From: Flavobacterium acetivorans
GTDB taxonomy: Bacteria; Bacteroidota; Bacteroidia; Flavobacteriales; Flavobacteriaceae
NCBI RefSeq assembly: GCF_020911885.1
Contig: NZ_CP087132.1
Span: 1,922,001 to 1,986,000, forward strand
Reading direction: 5' to 3'
DNA length: 64,000 nucleotides
Shown: positions 43,780 to 52,511 of the stretch, piece by piece
Layout: each line of letters begins with the position of its first letter
Numbering within the stretch: position 1 is the stretch's first letter
Translations under genes and position numbers: made by a program
Notes under the pieces: model-generated
What the model was told of the DNA's origin: nothing
The model's database searches: none
What the model saw: the letters and a program-made list of their open reading frames with translations, nothing else

Positions 43780-44529
43780 TTATTTATTCCAAATGGACCA
43801 AGCTTTCTCTGCTTGAAAAATAAGCATATCAAGTCCATTTTTGATTTTCGCTCCTTTTTCTTTCGCTTTTTTAAGAAATTGGGTTTCTTCAGGATTGTAT
43901 ATCAAGTCATACGCAATGTGCTTTTGAGTAAAAAATTCGTAAGGAATCAACGGAAAAGCATCAATATTAGGGCTTGTTCCCACTGGCGTCGAGTTGATGA
44001 TTATTTGATATTCATTGAAAGTTTCATCGTTAATTTGACTGTAGTCAATCGCATTTTCTGAAGGAGCCCTGGATACAAAAACATAAGAAATCCCCAATTC
44101 CTCTAAAGCAAAAGCAACTCCTTTTGAAGCGCCTCCTGTCCCTAGAATTAAGGCCTTTTTATGATGGGCTTGCAATAAGGGTTCAAGCGATTTTTGAAAA
44201 CCATAATAATCCGTATTGTAGCCTTTTAATTTGCCTTTTTTGGTGATTTTAATCGTGTTTACAGCGCCTATTTGAGCTGCTTTTTTTGACAATTTATCTA
44301 AAAAAGGAAGAACTGATTCTTTATAAGGGATAGTTACATTCATTCCTTTTAAATTGGGATTGCTCTTTATTAGTTCGGTAAAAGCATTGATTTCTGGTAT
44401 GTCGAAGTTTTCGTAAGAACAATCTTCGGCGTTTTCTTTTTTAAATTTTTCAGTAAAATATCCTTTTGAAAAAGAATAGCTAATGTTGCGTCCTAATAAG
44501 CCAAAGCGTTTTTTTTCTATGTCAACCAT
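43780..44529 (-). CDS. aroE: shikimate dehydrogenase
   Basis: The 249-residue protein has the shikimate-binding part (FGLLGRNISYSFSKGYF, NVTIPYKESVLPFL with the catalytic Lys, NTDYYGFQKSL with the catalytic Asp). The NADP Rossmann site is ALILGTGGASKGVAFAL near residue 125. The end includes YDLIYNPEETQFLKKAKEKGA and a Gln in MLIFQAEKAW. It reduces 3-dehydroshikimate in the aromatic amino-acid pathway. The upstream TPR gene overlaps it by 1 bp, so the two are translationally coupled. Confidence 0.93.
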   Translation of the reverse strand: MVDIEKKRFGLLGRNISYSFSKGYFTEKFKKENAEDCSYENFDIPEINAFTELIKSNPNLKGMNVTIPYKESVLPFLDKLSKKAAQIGAVNTIKITKKGKLKGYNTDYYGFQKSLEPLLQAHHKKALILGTGGASKGVAFALEELGISYVFVSRAPSENAIDYSQINDETFNEYQIIINSTPVGTSPNIDAFPLIPYEFFTQKHIAYDLIYNPEETQFLKKAKEKGAKIKNGLDMLIFQAEKAWSIWNK

Positions 44530-45926
44530 TATTCTTTATTGTGTTTCGCAATATAATTTTGCACCATTTTTTTAGTCCAAACCACAGGGAACAAATCTTC
44601 AAGAAGAATATAATTGTCAAAATTCAATCGCAAAGCATTGCTTAAATGGAATTTTGCTTTGGTATTGTCTTGAATCATAAAGTACAATCCGGCCAAACGG
44701 TATTCCACTTCGTTTTCTTCGGGATAATATTCTGAGGCTTGTAATAAAGTTTGAATAGCGCTTTCAAATTCGCCTAAAAATTGAAGGATATCTACCCAAA
44801 ATAGCCAAGTGTCTAATCCTGTATCACCAAATTCTACTGCTTTTCTATAGCCAAATTCAGCTTCTTCAAAGAAGTTTATTTGTTTGTTTATTGTGGCATA
44901 TCGTTTCCAGTACAAACGGTTTTGATTGTCTATAGCTAAAGCTTTGTTAACATAAAATAAAGCTTTCTCAAAGTTTTTTTGACGTACATAGAAATCGGTA
45001 ATAGCAACCCAACCTTTGTCTAAAAGAGGATCTTCATGTACAGTTTCGTTGTAATATTTTAATGCTAATGCAGTATTGCCTAATTTTTCGTGGCATTTCC
45101 CTATTCGAAGTAAAGCATAAGAAGTCGCGTCATCTAACTCGATGGTACGGTTGTAACTTTCAATTGCTTCTTCGTATTTTTCTAATCTTTCGTAAGCTTT
45201 GGCTCTTTCCATGAAAGCACCTAAGAATTCGTCATCAATCAGCGTGGCATAATCAAAGGCACGGATGGCATTTTCATAGTCTTTTACGCCATAGTACAAA
45301 CGCCCCATCTGATGCCATGCAATTTCGCTATACGGATTTTTGTCGATGTACTTATTTAGATAGGCAATCGCGTCAAGATTTTGATCTAAAAATTCGAAGC
45401 AATATACCACATTGTACAATGCAGATTGGTCTTCGAGATCTTCTTCAAGACATTTAATAAAGCTTTCTTTTGCCAGTTCCAGATTATCCATAAACAGATA
45501 TTCCATACCAATTAAGTTATAGACATCGGCATAATCATCGGTGTACTCTAAAGCCGTTTCTAAGTAGGCAACCGCTTTTTCATGCTGGTCACGTTTAGAG
45601 CAAATATTGGCTTTTTGAATGTAAATTTCTTCATTAGTAGGTTCAAAGGCATATAGCTCGTTGAGTAATTTCTCCGCTATATCCAGTTTGTCGTCAAATA
45701 CAAGCATTTCTACTTGAACCAACTTCAATCCCGTCGATTTTGGGTGTTGATCCAGTGCTAGTTTTAATGCTTTTTTTGCCAAAGCGGGCTTACCCATATC
45801 TAGATAATGAAGTATGATTTCTTCAAATTCTTCAGAGTCAAAAAAGAGCACTTTGTTTGTTTTTAACATTGACTCAAATTTTGACAGAGATAAGCTATAA
45901 TCTTCTTCTTCGTTGCTTAATTGCAT
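44529..45926 (-). CDS. TPR-repeat protein
   Basis: The 465-residue protein consists almost entirely of tetratricopeptide repeats, with recognisable units such as EKAVAYLETALEYTDDYADVY, ELAKESFIKCLEEDLEDQSALY, ENAIRAFDYATLIDDEFLGAF and EEAIESYNRTIELDD. There is no signal peptide or membrane helix, so it is cytoplasmic. Such proteins act as scaffolds and no partner is indicated. It is directly upstream of aroE with a 1-bp overlap. Its own start codon is about 130 bp from the aminotransferase stop codon. Confidence 0.88.
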   Translation of the reverse strand: MQLSNEEEDYSLSLSKFESMLKTNKVLFFDSEEFEEIILHYLDMGKPALAKKALKLALDQHPKSTGLKLVQVEMLVFDDKLDIAEKLLNELYAFEPTNEEIYIQKANICSKRDQHEKAVAYLETALEYTDDYADVYNLIGMEYLFMDNLELAKESFIKCLEEDLEDQSALYNVVYCFEFLDQNLDAIAYLNKYIDKNPYSEIAWHQMGRLYYGVKDYENAIRAFDYATLIDDEFLGAFMERAKAYERLEKYEEAIESYNRTIELDDATSYALLRIGKCHEKLGNTALALKYYNETVHEDPLLDKGWVAITDFYVRQKNFEKALFYVNKALAIDNQNRLYWKRYATINKQINFFEEAEFGYRKAVEFGDTGLDTWLFWVDILQFLGEFESAIQTLLQASEYYPEENEVEYRLAGLYFMIQDNTKAKFHLSNALRLNFDNYILLEDLFPVVWTKKMVQNYIAKHNKE

Positions 45927-46054
45927 ACTTTGTTTTTTTAGAATTTGGCCTATTTAAAATTAGGCATCCTTGCTGTTGTTATGAAGAAAAAGGAGAATTG
46001 TTGTGAACAATTTAATTAACAAATGAAATACAGATTTGTAATTACAGTTTTATG

Positions 46055-47251
46055 TTAATCAATTTTATTTGACAATTGAACTTCATCCATTACTTCTAAC
46101 ATTATTGCGCAACCTTCCCGTATTTCCTGTTCAGAAATCGTAAGCGGCGGCGTAATTCGAATCGCACATCCTTCAAATAGTAACCAGAATAAAATAAGTC
46201 CTTTGTCTTGACATTTTAATATCACTTCATTTGTTATTGCAGCGCTTTTTGTCATAGCCGCAAGCATTAACCCTTTTCCTCTAACTTCTTCTATCAAAGG
46301 ATGTACCAAAAGTGATTTAAATAGTTTTTCTTTATCTAAGGTCTCGGGCATCAGATTAGTTTCGGTCATTTCTTTCAAGGTGGCTAAGCAGGCTGCCGCA
46401 ATGACAGGATGACCACCAAAAGTGGTGATATGTCCTAGTTTTGGATTATCACTCAACAAATCCATCATTGCCGTTGAAGCGGTAAATGCTCCTACGGGCA
46501 TCCCGGATCCCATTCCTTTTCCCATTACAACTACATCAGGAACTACATCGTAATTTTGAAAGCCAAAAAGTTTTCCTGTTCTCCCAAAGCCTGGTTGTAT
46601 TTCATCCAGGATCATCAAAGCGCCCATTTCGGTGCAACGTTTTCGTACTTTTTTTAGAAAATCATTATGCGGCTGAATAAATCCGGCGCCACCTTGAATG
46701 GTTTCTAATACTATTCCAGCTGTTTTGGTTGTTATTTTTTCTAGATCGGCTTCATTGTTAAAAGTGATGAAATCAACATCGGGAATTAATGGGCGGAAAA
46801 TTTGTTTGCGTTCCTCAAATCCCATGATACTCATTGATCCCATAGTATTACCGTGATAGGCATTGTGGCAAGAAATTAATTGGCTTCTGCCGGTAACGCG
46901 TCTCGCTAGTTTTAGAGCACCTTCAATCGCCTCCGTACCTGAATTTACTAAATAAGTTTTGTCCAAAGGTTCGGGGAGGAGCGAGGCCATGAGTTTGCAA
47001 AACTCTACTGCTGGGCTTTGAGAATATTCCCCATAAACCATAACATGAGAATATTTGTCCAATTGCTCTTTGATGGCTTGGTTTACTCTTTCCGGTTGGT
47101 GTCCTAGTGTGCAGGCGGAAACGCCCGCTACAAAATCCAAGTATTTTTTATTGTTAGAATCGTAAATATAAGAGCCTTTTGCGTAGGATACTTCCATACC
47201 CAATGGATGAGGGGAAGTTTGTGCTTGGTATTTAATGAAATCGTTGTTCAT
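46055..47251 (-). CDS. class III PLP-dependent aminotransferase
   Basis: The product has 398 residues from the ATG at 47249-47251. Class III features are YVNSGTEAIEGALKLARR-like text (LVNSGTEAIEGALKLAR), HNAYHGNTMGSMS, LILDEIQPGFGRTG (written MILDEIQPGFGRTG) and the PLP lysine in VVMGKGMGSGMPVGAF. The C-terminal TFGGHPVIAAACLATL is typical of the acetylornithine/ornithine/GABA group. The specific substrate cannot be read from the sequence. A 128-bp spacer separates it from the TPR gene downstream, and ostA-like lies 89 bp upstream. Confidence 0.85.
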   Translation of the reverse strand: MNNDFIKYQAQTSPHPLGMEVSYAKGSYIYDSNNKKYLDFVAGVSACTLGHQPERVNQAIKEQLDKYSHVMVYGEYSQSPAVEFCKLMASLLPEPLDKTYLVNSGTEAIEGALKLARRVTGRSQLISCHNAYHGNTMGSMSIMGFEERKQIFRPLIPDVDFITFNNEADLEKITTKTAGIVLETIQGGAGFIQPHNDFLKKVRKRCTEMGALMILDEIQPGFGRTGKLFGFQNYDVVPDVVVMGKGMGSGMPVGAFTASTAMMDLLSDNPKLGHITTFGGHPVIAAACLATLKEMTETNLMPETLDKEKLFKSLLVHPLIEEVRGKGLMLAAMTKSAAITNEVILKCQDKGLILFWLLFEGCAIRITPPLTISEQEIREGCAIMLEVMDEVQLSNKID

Positions 47252-47340
47252 GTTTGTTTTTTTTAACCGAAAAGATTTTTGCAAAGTTCTCGAAATTTTC
47301 AGGTATTGATTAAAACTGAATACTGCCGATTGATAACTGC

Positions 47341-48972
47341 CTACTTTTTCTTCTTCTTTTTGTCATAGTTCAATGTTTCCTTTCGTATTTTCATCGGAAC
47401 ATTTTCTTTGGCATCTTCGGCTTTTCCTTCTTTAATTAATTTATCATTAAGTTCGTTTTCTTCTAGCGGAAAAATATCCTCTTTGGATTTAATCCTTTCG
47501 TCGCCACGCCAGAGGAGTCCTTTTAATTTTCTACCGTTTTCAGGTAACTCTTCTTCTGGGAAGATATCGCCATCAACTTGATTAAAAAAAGTAATTGTTT
47601 CAACAGCATTATTCTCTATAATTAGATTGATTTTGCTGCTTACATTTTTGTTGATACCAATGAGCTCCTGTGCATCATTTCGCATATAATAAACGACTTC
47701 GGCGTTTTTTACGATGTCTACATCATGGAGTTTTCCTTCTTTGAATTTTCCATAGAGATTGAGTCCTTTTACTTGATTATAGCCGGTTCCCAGAGTATCT
47801 TTCGAGACTAGAAAAGTATTGTTGAGGACTTTTAGGGAATCGAGTTGCTGTGTCGTATTGTTGCCTATAAGATGCATGATGTCTCCCGTAATCTGGTTTT
47901 CGCCATTCCATAATATAGGGTTTCCTATCAATTTGGTCAAGGCTGTTTTTGAACTCGAATGAATAGAATCGCATTTGCCGCTCATATCGGTTTTGAAAAA
48001 GCGAACATTGTTGAAAGCTCGAATAATGCGGTTTCCTTCTTTACCGGTAACCATCAATTTCTTTCCATGAATGTAAACCGAGTCGTTTTGGACAAAATTG
48101 ATGGCTACGGCTCTTTTGGTAACATACATCGAATCTACTTTCTTATAAAGCTCTGCATAATGCCCTTTTACAACTCCACGATTGATGGAATCGGTTATTT
48201 TTACATTGCGTGTGGCTGAAGCAAATTCCCGTCCTCGATCATAATATAAACTGTCGCCTTCAATTAATCGATCTTCATATTTGATATAAGATTTTCGAAG
48301 AAAATGCCCTAGATTTTTTTTGGTGTCGTAAAATCCTTTTTCGGTATAGATATAATTTTTCTTGCTTGTAATGGTCGAGGGACCAAAAAGATAAGAATGG
48401 CCTGAATTGCTAAAGTAATCCAAATGATTGGATTTAATCACATAGGTTGGATTTGTAATGGTAACGGCCGTCAGGAATTGGAACTTTTTTTGTTCGACAT
48501 AGTATTTTCCGGACTTAGAAGTTAAGGTGTTTTCTTTATTGTTAATGACTCCCTTAGTATTGTAATATACTTCTTGTGTGTTTCGGTTAAAGTTGATGGT
48601 ATCTGTGGCCAAAGTAGCATCGGGCGAGCTCATAACGGCGTCTCCGGTGGCAAAGGCTTGCTTTAAGTTACCGTTGTATTCAGCATATCTACTGTTGAGA
48701 TAAAGGGTGTCACCTTGAACTAATTGTACGTTTCCGAAAGCTTTGATGTAATTTTCTTTTTGGAAATAATACGCTTTATTGCAGGTTAGTACAATTCCGT
48801 CATGATTTACAATTACGTTTCCTGTAAGTAAAAAAGCATCGGGAATTTCGATCTGATTTACATCTGCATAATCAGAATGTTCAATGATAATTTTTTTTGG
48901 ACTTTGAGCCCAAATACTTTTTGAACAAAGTATCAGTAAACTGTAACAGATGAAAAATAGTGATTTATTCAA
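47341..48972 (-). CDS. OstA-like protein (LptA/LptD N-terminal domain)
   Basis: The 543-residue protein starts with a signal peptide (MNKSLFFICYSLLILCSKSIWAQ) and contains repeated OstA/LptA-type beta-jellyroll elements such as FLLTGNVIVNHDGIVLTCNKAYYF, IKAFGNVQLVQGDTLYLNS and YAEYNGNLKQAFATGDAVMSS. The C-terminal part has several more (TGDIMHLIGNNTTQQLDSL). It lacks an LptD barrel. It is probably a periplasmic LPS-transport bridge protein of the Bacteroidota type; this is by family. The C-terminus ends in a poly-lysine tail (NYDKKKKKK). It is upstream of the class III aminotransferase on the same strand. Confidence 0.85.
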   Translation of the reverse strand: MNKSLFFICYSLLILCSKSIWAQSPKKIIIEHSDYADVNQIEIPDAFLLTGNVIVNHDGIVLTCNKAYYFQKENYIKAFGNVQLVQGDTLYLNSRYAEYNGNLKQAFATGDAVMSSPDATLATDTINFNRNTQEVYYNTKGVINNKENTLTSKSGKYYVEQKKFQFLTAVTITNPTYVIKSNHLDYFSNSGHSYLFGPSTITSKKNYIYTEKGFYDTKKNLGHFLRKSYIKYEDRLIEGDSLYYDRGREFASATRNVKITDSINRGVVKGHYAELYKKVDSMYVTKRAVAINFVQNDSVYIHGKKLMVTGKEGNRIIRAFNNVRFFKTDMSGKCDSIHSSSKTALTKLIGNPILWNGENQITGDIMHLIGNNTTQQLDSLKVLNNTFLVSKDTLGTGYNQVKGLNLYGKFKEGKLHDVDIVKNAEVVYYMRNDAQELIGINKNVSSKINLIIENNAVETITFFNQVDGDIFPEEELPENGRKLKGLLWRGDERIKSKEDIFPLEENELNDKLIKEGKAEDAKENVPMKIRKETLNYDKKKKKK

Positions 48973-49139
48973 TGGATTTATTTTTCGTCAAATTTATGAA
49001 AAAGGAAACAAACCCAATTCATATTAGCATTTATTTATAAAATAGGAAAAGCGAAGAACTTTTTGTTTTTAGAATGATGAAAAGAAGATTTTTACGGCTT
49101 CAAACAGACATTTCTAAAGGAATGTAAACTTTAATTTTT

Positions 49140-49193
49140 AATAAAATAATGCTGATGCTATAACAAGGTTATCGGCATCAGCATTATTTTATT
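49140..49193. terminator. bidirectional terminator after the sod gene
   Basis: A 19-bp perfect stem (49140-49158 and 49175-49193, beginning AATAAAATAATGCTGATGC) with a 16-nt loop. It lies 15 bp after the sod stop codon on the - strand. Confidence 0.85.
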
Positions 49194-49207
49194 ATAATTG
49201 GAATCTG

Positions 49208-49984
49208 TTAGTATTTCCTTCTTAGGGCGGCTTCGTAATTTTCGCCTACTTTTTTCCAATTGATTACATTAAAAAATGAGTCAATGTAGTTTTTTCGTCT
49301 GTATTGGTATCCTAAATAATAGGCATGTTCCCAGAGATCCAGAGCTAAAATAGGTGTTCCCGGAACGACTGCGTTTCTCATTAAGGGATTGTCTTGATTT
49401 TGTGTGCTGGTAATCTGAAGTTTTTTCGATTTGTCAACAACTAGCCAAACCCAAGCTGAACCAAATTGTTTAGTTGATTCGGCCTTGAAAGCGGAAACGA
49501 AATTTTCATAAGATCCAAAATCTCTGGTGATTGCGGTTGCCAAAGTGTCTTTGGGAGTGCCACCAGCATTAGGAGCCATAGATTTCCAGTATAGAGTGTG
49601 ATTGTAGTATCCTCCAGCATTGTTTCTTAAATCGGCATTGTTAAGATCCATTTTTGCTAAGATATTTTCTATAGTTTCATTCTCTAAAGCAGTTCCTGCT
49701 AATACATTATTAAGATTGTTGGTGTAGGTTAAGTAATGTTTTGAGTAATGCATTTCCAACGTTAAAGGGGAGATTGTTGGTGCCAAAGCATCGTAAGGAT
49801 AAGGCAATTTTTCCAGTTGAAAAGAGCCTTCACTGGCCCTGACATCATCAGGAAATCCAATTGATATTTTTTCTTGGGCGGTAGGTAATGGGACTTCTAC
49901 AACTTCAGTGAATTTTTTGTCGTTACATGAAACTAAAAAACTTAGCAATAATAAGACTGTAAGTATAAAGTTTAATTTTTTCAT
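49208..49984 (-). CDS. exported Fe/Mn superoxide dismutase, predicted lipoprotein
   Basis: The 258-residue protein begins with a lipoprotein-type signal (MKKLNFILTVLLLLSFLVSC, lipobox LVSC) and then a normal Fe/Mn SOD from about residue 55. The metal ligands are expected in EMHYSKHYLTYTNNL, YYNHTLYWKSM and DLWEHAYYLGYQYRR (Asp and His). The SOD domain is of the usual length. It dismutates superoxide; the signal places it in the cell envelope rather than the cytoplasm. It is the last gene of a - strand series with ACBP, psd, cdsA and a LUD-domain gene, and ends at a strong terminator. Confidence 0.9.
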   Translation of the reverse strand: MKKLNFILTVLLLLSFLVSCNDKKFTEVVEVPLPTAQEKISIGFPDDVRASEGSFQLEKLPYPYDALAPTISPLTLEMHYSKHYLTYTNNLNNVLAGTALENETIENILAKMDLNNADLRNNAGGYYNHTLYWKSMAPNAGGTPKDTLATAITRDFGSYENFVSAFKAESTKQFGSAWVWLVVDKSKKLQITSTQNQDNPLMRNAVVPGTPILALDLWEHAYYLGYQYRRKNYIDSFFNVINWKKVGENYEAALRRKY

Positions 49985-49988
49985 TTTA

Positions 49989-50261
49989 CTACTGTTTTTT
50001 CGAAAGAGAATTGATGGTTTCTATATATTGTTCTTTTGCTTCTTCGGCCGAAAGATGACTAATTTGCATCCAAGCATTGATTTTGAAAGCATCTCTCAAG
50101 TGAAAGGAAGCTGTTTGTTTTGGTTCTACTGTTCCAAAAGTCGCCTGTTTGTAATAGGCATAGAGACGCAACTGCACATCTTGCGGTAAAGACGCTTGAG
50201 TCATTTTGGAAGCTGTTTCCACAGCTTCCTGAAATCGAGTATCTAAATCTTTTTCGATCAT
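49989..50261 (-). CDS. acyl-CoA-binding protein (ACBP)
   Basis: The 90-residue protein matches ACBP: FQEAVETASKMTQASLPQDVQLRLYAYYKQATFG, then FHLRDAFKINAWMQ. The conserved Tyr/Lys pair (LYAYYKQATFG) and Lys in the third helix contact acyl-CoA. ACBP binds medium and long acyl-CoA esters in the cytosol. Its start codon overlaps the end of psd by 1 bp and the sod gene follows after 4 bp, so all three are one transcript. Confidence 0.92.
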   Translation of the reverse strand: MIEKDLDTRFQEAVETASKMTQASLPQDVQLRLYAYYKQATFGTVEPKQTASFHLRDAFKINAWMQISHLSAEEAKEQYIETINSLSKKQ

Positions 50262-50914
50262 TATCCTTTGGTTGCAATAACAGTTTTTCCTCCTGTTGCT
50301 GTTTGATTTAATACAACGTTTATAGGCGTGCCTAAAGGTAAGAATACATCTACTCTGGATCCAAATTTAATGAAACCAGCATCTGTTCCTTGTACAACCT
50401 GCATTCCTTCTTGGGCATAATTCACAATTCGTCTGGCTAATGCTCCTGCAATCTGACGGTAAAGAACTGCTCCGAAAGTATTGTTTTCAATAACTACAGT
50501 TGTTCTTTCGTTTTCTTCACTCGCTTTTGGGTGCCATGCTACAAGGAATTTTCCTGGATGGTATTTGCTGAATTTTACGATGCCACTAAGCCCGTAGCGC
50601 GTTACATGCACATTTATTGGCGACATGAAGATGGATACTTGTATGCGTTTATCTTTAAAATATTCTCCCTCATAAACCTCTTCAATCACAACTACTTTTC
50701 CGTCAACAGGAGCCAAAATTTGGTTCTCGTTTAAAATAACGGTTCTTTTTGGATTTCTGAAAAATTGTAAAATAATTACCAATAATAGGAAAGCACTAAT
50801 CTGAATTAGTTTTTTTAGCCAAATTGTGTCAATAAAATTGTCAGATAATAATAGTACAATAGCTGTAAAAATAATACCTAGTAAAATAGTCTTGGTTCCT
50901 TCTTTATGAAACAT
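50261..50914 (-). CDS. psd: phosphatidylserine decarboxylase family protein
   Basis: The 217-residue protein has two N-terminal membrane helices and a PSD core with APVDGKVVVIEEVYEGEYF, QVSIFMSPINVHVTRYGLSG and FGSRVDVFLPLGTP, where the Gly-Ser bond is the predicted self-cleavage site that creates the pyruvoyl group. It makes phosphatidylethanolamine, the main lipid of these bacteria. The short length fits the PSD-A group. It overlaps cdsA by 11 bp and ACBP by 1 bp. Confidence 0.93.
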   Translation of the reverse strand: MFHKEGTKTILLGIIFTAIVLLLSDNFIDTIWLKKLIQISAFLLLVIILQFFRNPKRTVILNENQILAPVDGKVVVIEEVYEGEYFKDKRIQVSIFMSPINVHVTRYGLSGIVKFSKYHPGKFLVAWHPKASEENERTTVVIENNTFGAVLYRQIAGALARRIVNYAQEGMQVVQGTDAGFIKFGSRVDVFLPLGTPINVVLNQTATGGKTVIATKG

Positions 50915-51794
50915 AATTTAAAATTTGATAAAATAAAAATACAATTGGTGCTACAAATATAACACTATCTAGTCGATCTAGAACGCCTCCGTGGCCGGGC
51001 ATTATTTTTCCGCTGTCTTTTACCCCAGCAATACGTTTGAATTTGGATTCGATTAAATCACCGATAGTCCCGAAAATACCAGCTATCAAAGCAATCATAG
51101 TCCAGATTAAAATAGATTTTTCGCTGAAATTAGGATTCGGTTTGATGTATAATTTTGAAATTAAAAAGCCTGCAAAAACGGCAAAAGCCACTCCGCCAAC
51201 AAAGCCTTCAATGGTTTTTTTTGGAGAGATACGCTCCAGTAGCTTATGCTTTCCAATGGATTTTCCTACTAGGTATGCAAAGGTATCATTAGTCCATATA
51301 AGGATGAACAATCCAATAATGATTTTAGGATTATAATCATTTATTCCGAATGAAATTTTGACTATAAAAACAAAAGGAAGTACAATATATCCTAATAAAT
51401 AAATGTATTTGGAGAGTTTGCTCAAGGATTGAATGGTATCATTGAATAAAAAGTCGATGCACTTTATTGATATTAATAAGGTGATGACAAGTAAAATGGT
51501 ATTCAGCTGGGAGATATTAACGATAAGTTTAATGTCGTGTTCTAGGATTCCATTGATGTAGTTTTCGGTTTCTGTTTTATAAAAGCTGATCAAAGCGATT
51601 GTGGTATAAAAGAGGGAACCAAAAATAAGAGGTAAAACTTTATTAATTTGAACTAAATTACAGAATTCATAAATTGCAATAATTAGGAAAACACCAAATA
51701 AGCTAATAAAACTTTCAGTAGAAAATAGGATAGAGGCTAATAATAATAGAATATAGACGGCACCAGATAGGGCTCTCTTAAGTGTTTCATTCAT
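50904..51794 (-). CDS. cdsA: phosphatidate cytidylyltransferase
   Basis: The 296-residue membrane protein has about eight helices and the CdsA signature near the C-terminus: SKFKRIAGVKDSGKIMPGHGGVLDR, with the conserved Lys-Asp and His-Gly-Gly. It forms CDP-diacylglycerol from phosphatidic acid and CTP. Its product is used by CDP-alcohol phosphatidyltransferases (compare 4719-5492). It overlaps psd by 11 bp, so the two successive lipid genes are translationally linked. Confidence 0.94.
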   Translation of the reverse strand: MNETLKRALSGAVYILLLLASILFSTESFISLFGVFLIIAIYEFCNLVQINKVLPLIFGSLFYTTIALISFYKTETENYINGILEHDIKLIVNISQLNTILLVITLLISIKCIDFLFNDTIQSLSKLSKYIYLLGYIVLPFVFIVKISFGINDYNPKIIIGLFILIWTNDTFAYLVGKSIGKHKLLERISPKKTIEGFVGGVAFAVFAGFLISKLYIKPNPNFSEKSILIWTMIALIAGIFGTIGDLIESKFKRIAGVKDSGKIMPGHGGVLDRLDSVIFVAPIVFLFYQILNYVS

Positions 51795-51795
51795 C

Positions 51796-52398
51796 TTAAA
51801 GATCTTCTAAAAGCAATAAATAAAGATTTTTGGCAGAACTGCCATATTGAGTAAAGTCTTCTTCTTTTGCTTTTTCAAAATATTTTATAGCGGTAATGTT
51901 CGTTGGATAATCTCTTTCGTATTTCCTTTTTATAGCGCTAAGGCTATCACTTTTCATGGCAAGAATTTGACTCGTTCTAGCTAGAACAATGATGTCAACA
52001 GGAAGTTCGTGCGGTTTGTGTTGCTTGATTTGTTTTGAAGAGAATAGTATTGATCCTTCTTCGGCAATTAAATTTTCGCAGCTCGCAAAAAGGAATTTTG
52101 GATTTGTAGGTTTATCGTAACTAAGTTTATTTTCTTCTAATAGTTTATGAAGTTGTGGGTCATAACAAAGCACTTCTTTTTCATACCAATCATTTTCTTC
52201 TAGAATATTTTCAAACTGTTCTTTTACTTCATCCAAATTTTCACAGTATAAAAACTTACCTCCATTTTTTTTAAAATTAAAGATAAACTGCTCGTCAATT
52301 GACATGGAATTGTCAATTGGTGATTTGTTATATTCGTTTTCAGTTTCTTCTTCTGAAGCCGGATTAATAGAACCAAAAAATTTTCTAAAAAGACTCAT
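51796..52398 (-). CDS. LUD domain protein (LutC/YkgG-like)
   Basis: The 200-residue protein resembles the LUD family: KFLYCENLDEVKEQFENIL, then CYDPQLHKLLEENKL, IAEEGSILFSSKQIKQHKPHELPVDIIVLARTSQI and a C-terminal GSSAKNLYLLLLEDL. In other systems LutC belongs to an L-lactate oxidation complex. Here the partner proteins LutA and LutB are not in the neighbourhood. It is upstream of cdsA by 1 bp, so it is the leading gene of this lipid operon. A terminator separates it from ftsH. Function unknown. Confidence 0.82.
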   Translation of the reverse strand: MSLFRKFFGSINPASEEETENEYNKSPIDNSMSIDEQFIFNFKKNGGKFLYCENLDEVKEQFENILEENDWYEKEVLCYDPQLHKLLEENKLSYDKPTNPKFLFASCENLIAEEGSILFSSKQIKQHKPHELPVDIIVLARTSQILAMKSDSLSAIKRKYERDYPTNITAIKYFEKAKEEDFTQYGSSAKNLYLLLLEDL

Positions 52399-52443
52399 AT
52401 TTTTATTAAGGTGCTTTATGTATTGTTTGAATAACGTCCAAAG

Positions 52444-52487
52444 ATAAAAAAATCTTAATTCAAAAGTGGCTTTTGAATTAAGATTTT
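52444..52487 (-). terminator. terminator after ftsH
   Basis: An 18-bp perfect stem (52449-52466 and 52470-52487) with a 3-nt loop is followed on the - strand by T7. It separates the rsfS-ftsH unit from the LUD-lipid operon. Confidence 0.9.
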
Positions 52488-52511
52488 AAAAACTATTAAA
52501 AATAAGATGTT

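Noticed and set aside
43579..44061. A 160-codon + strand open frame across the palindrome and into aroE
   Set aside because: It is antisense to aroE and starts inside the FdtA-like gene. The product has no recognisable domain, so it is a shadow frame.
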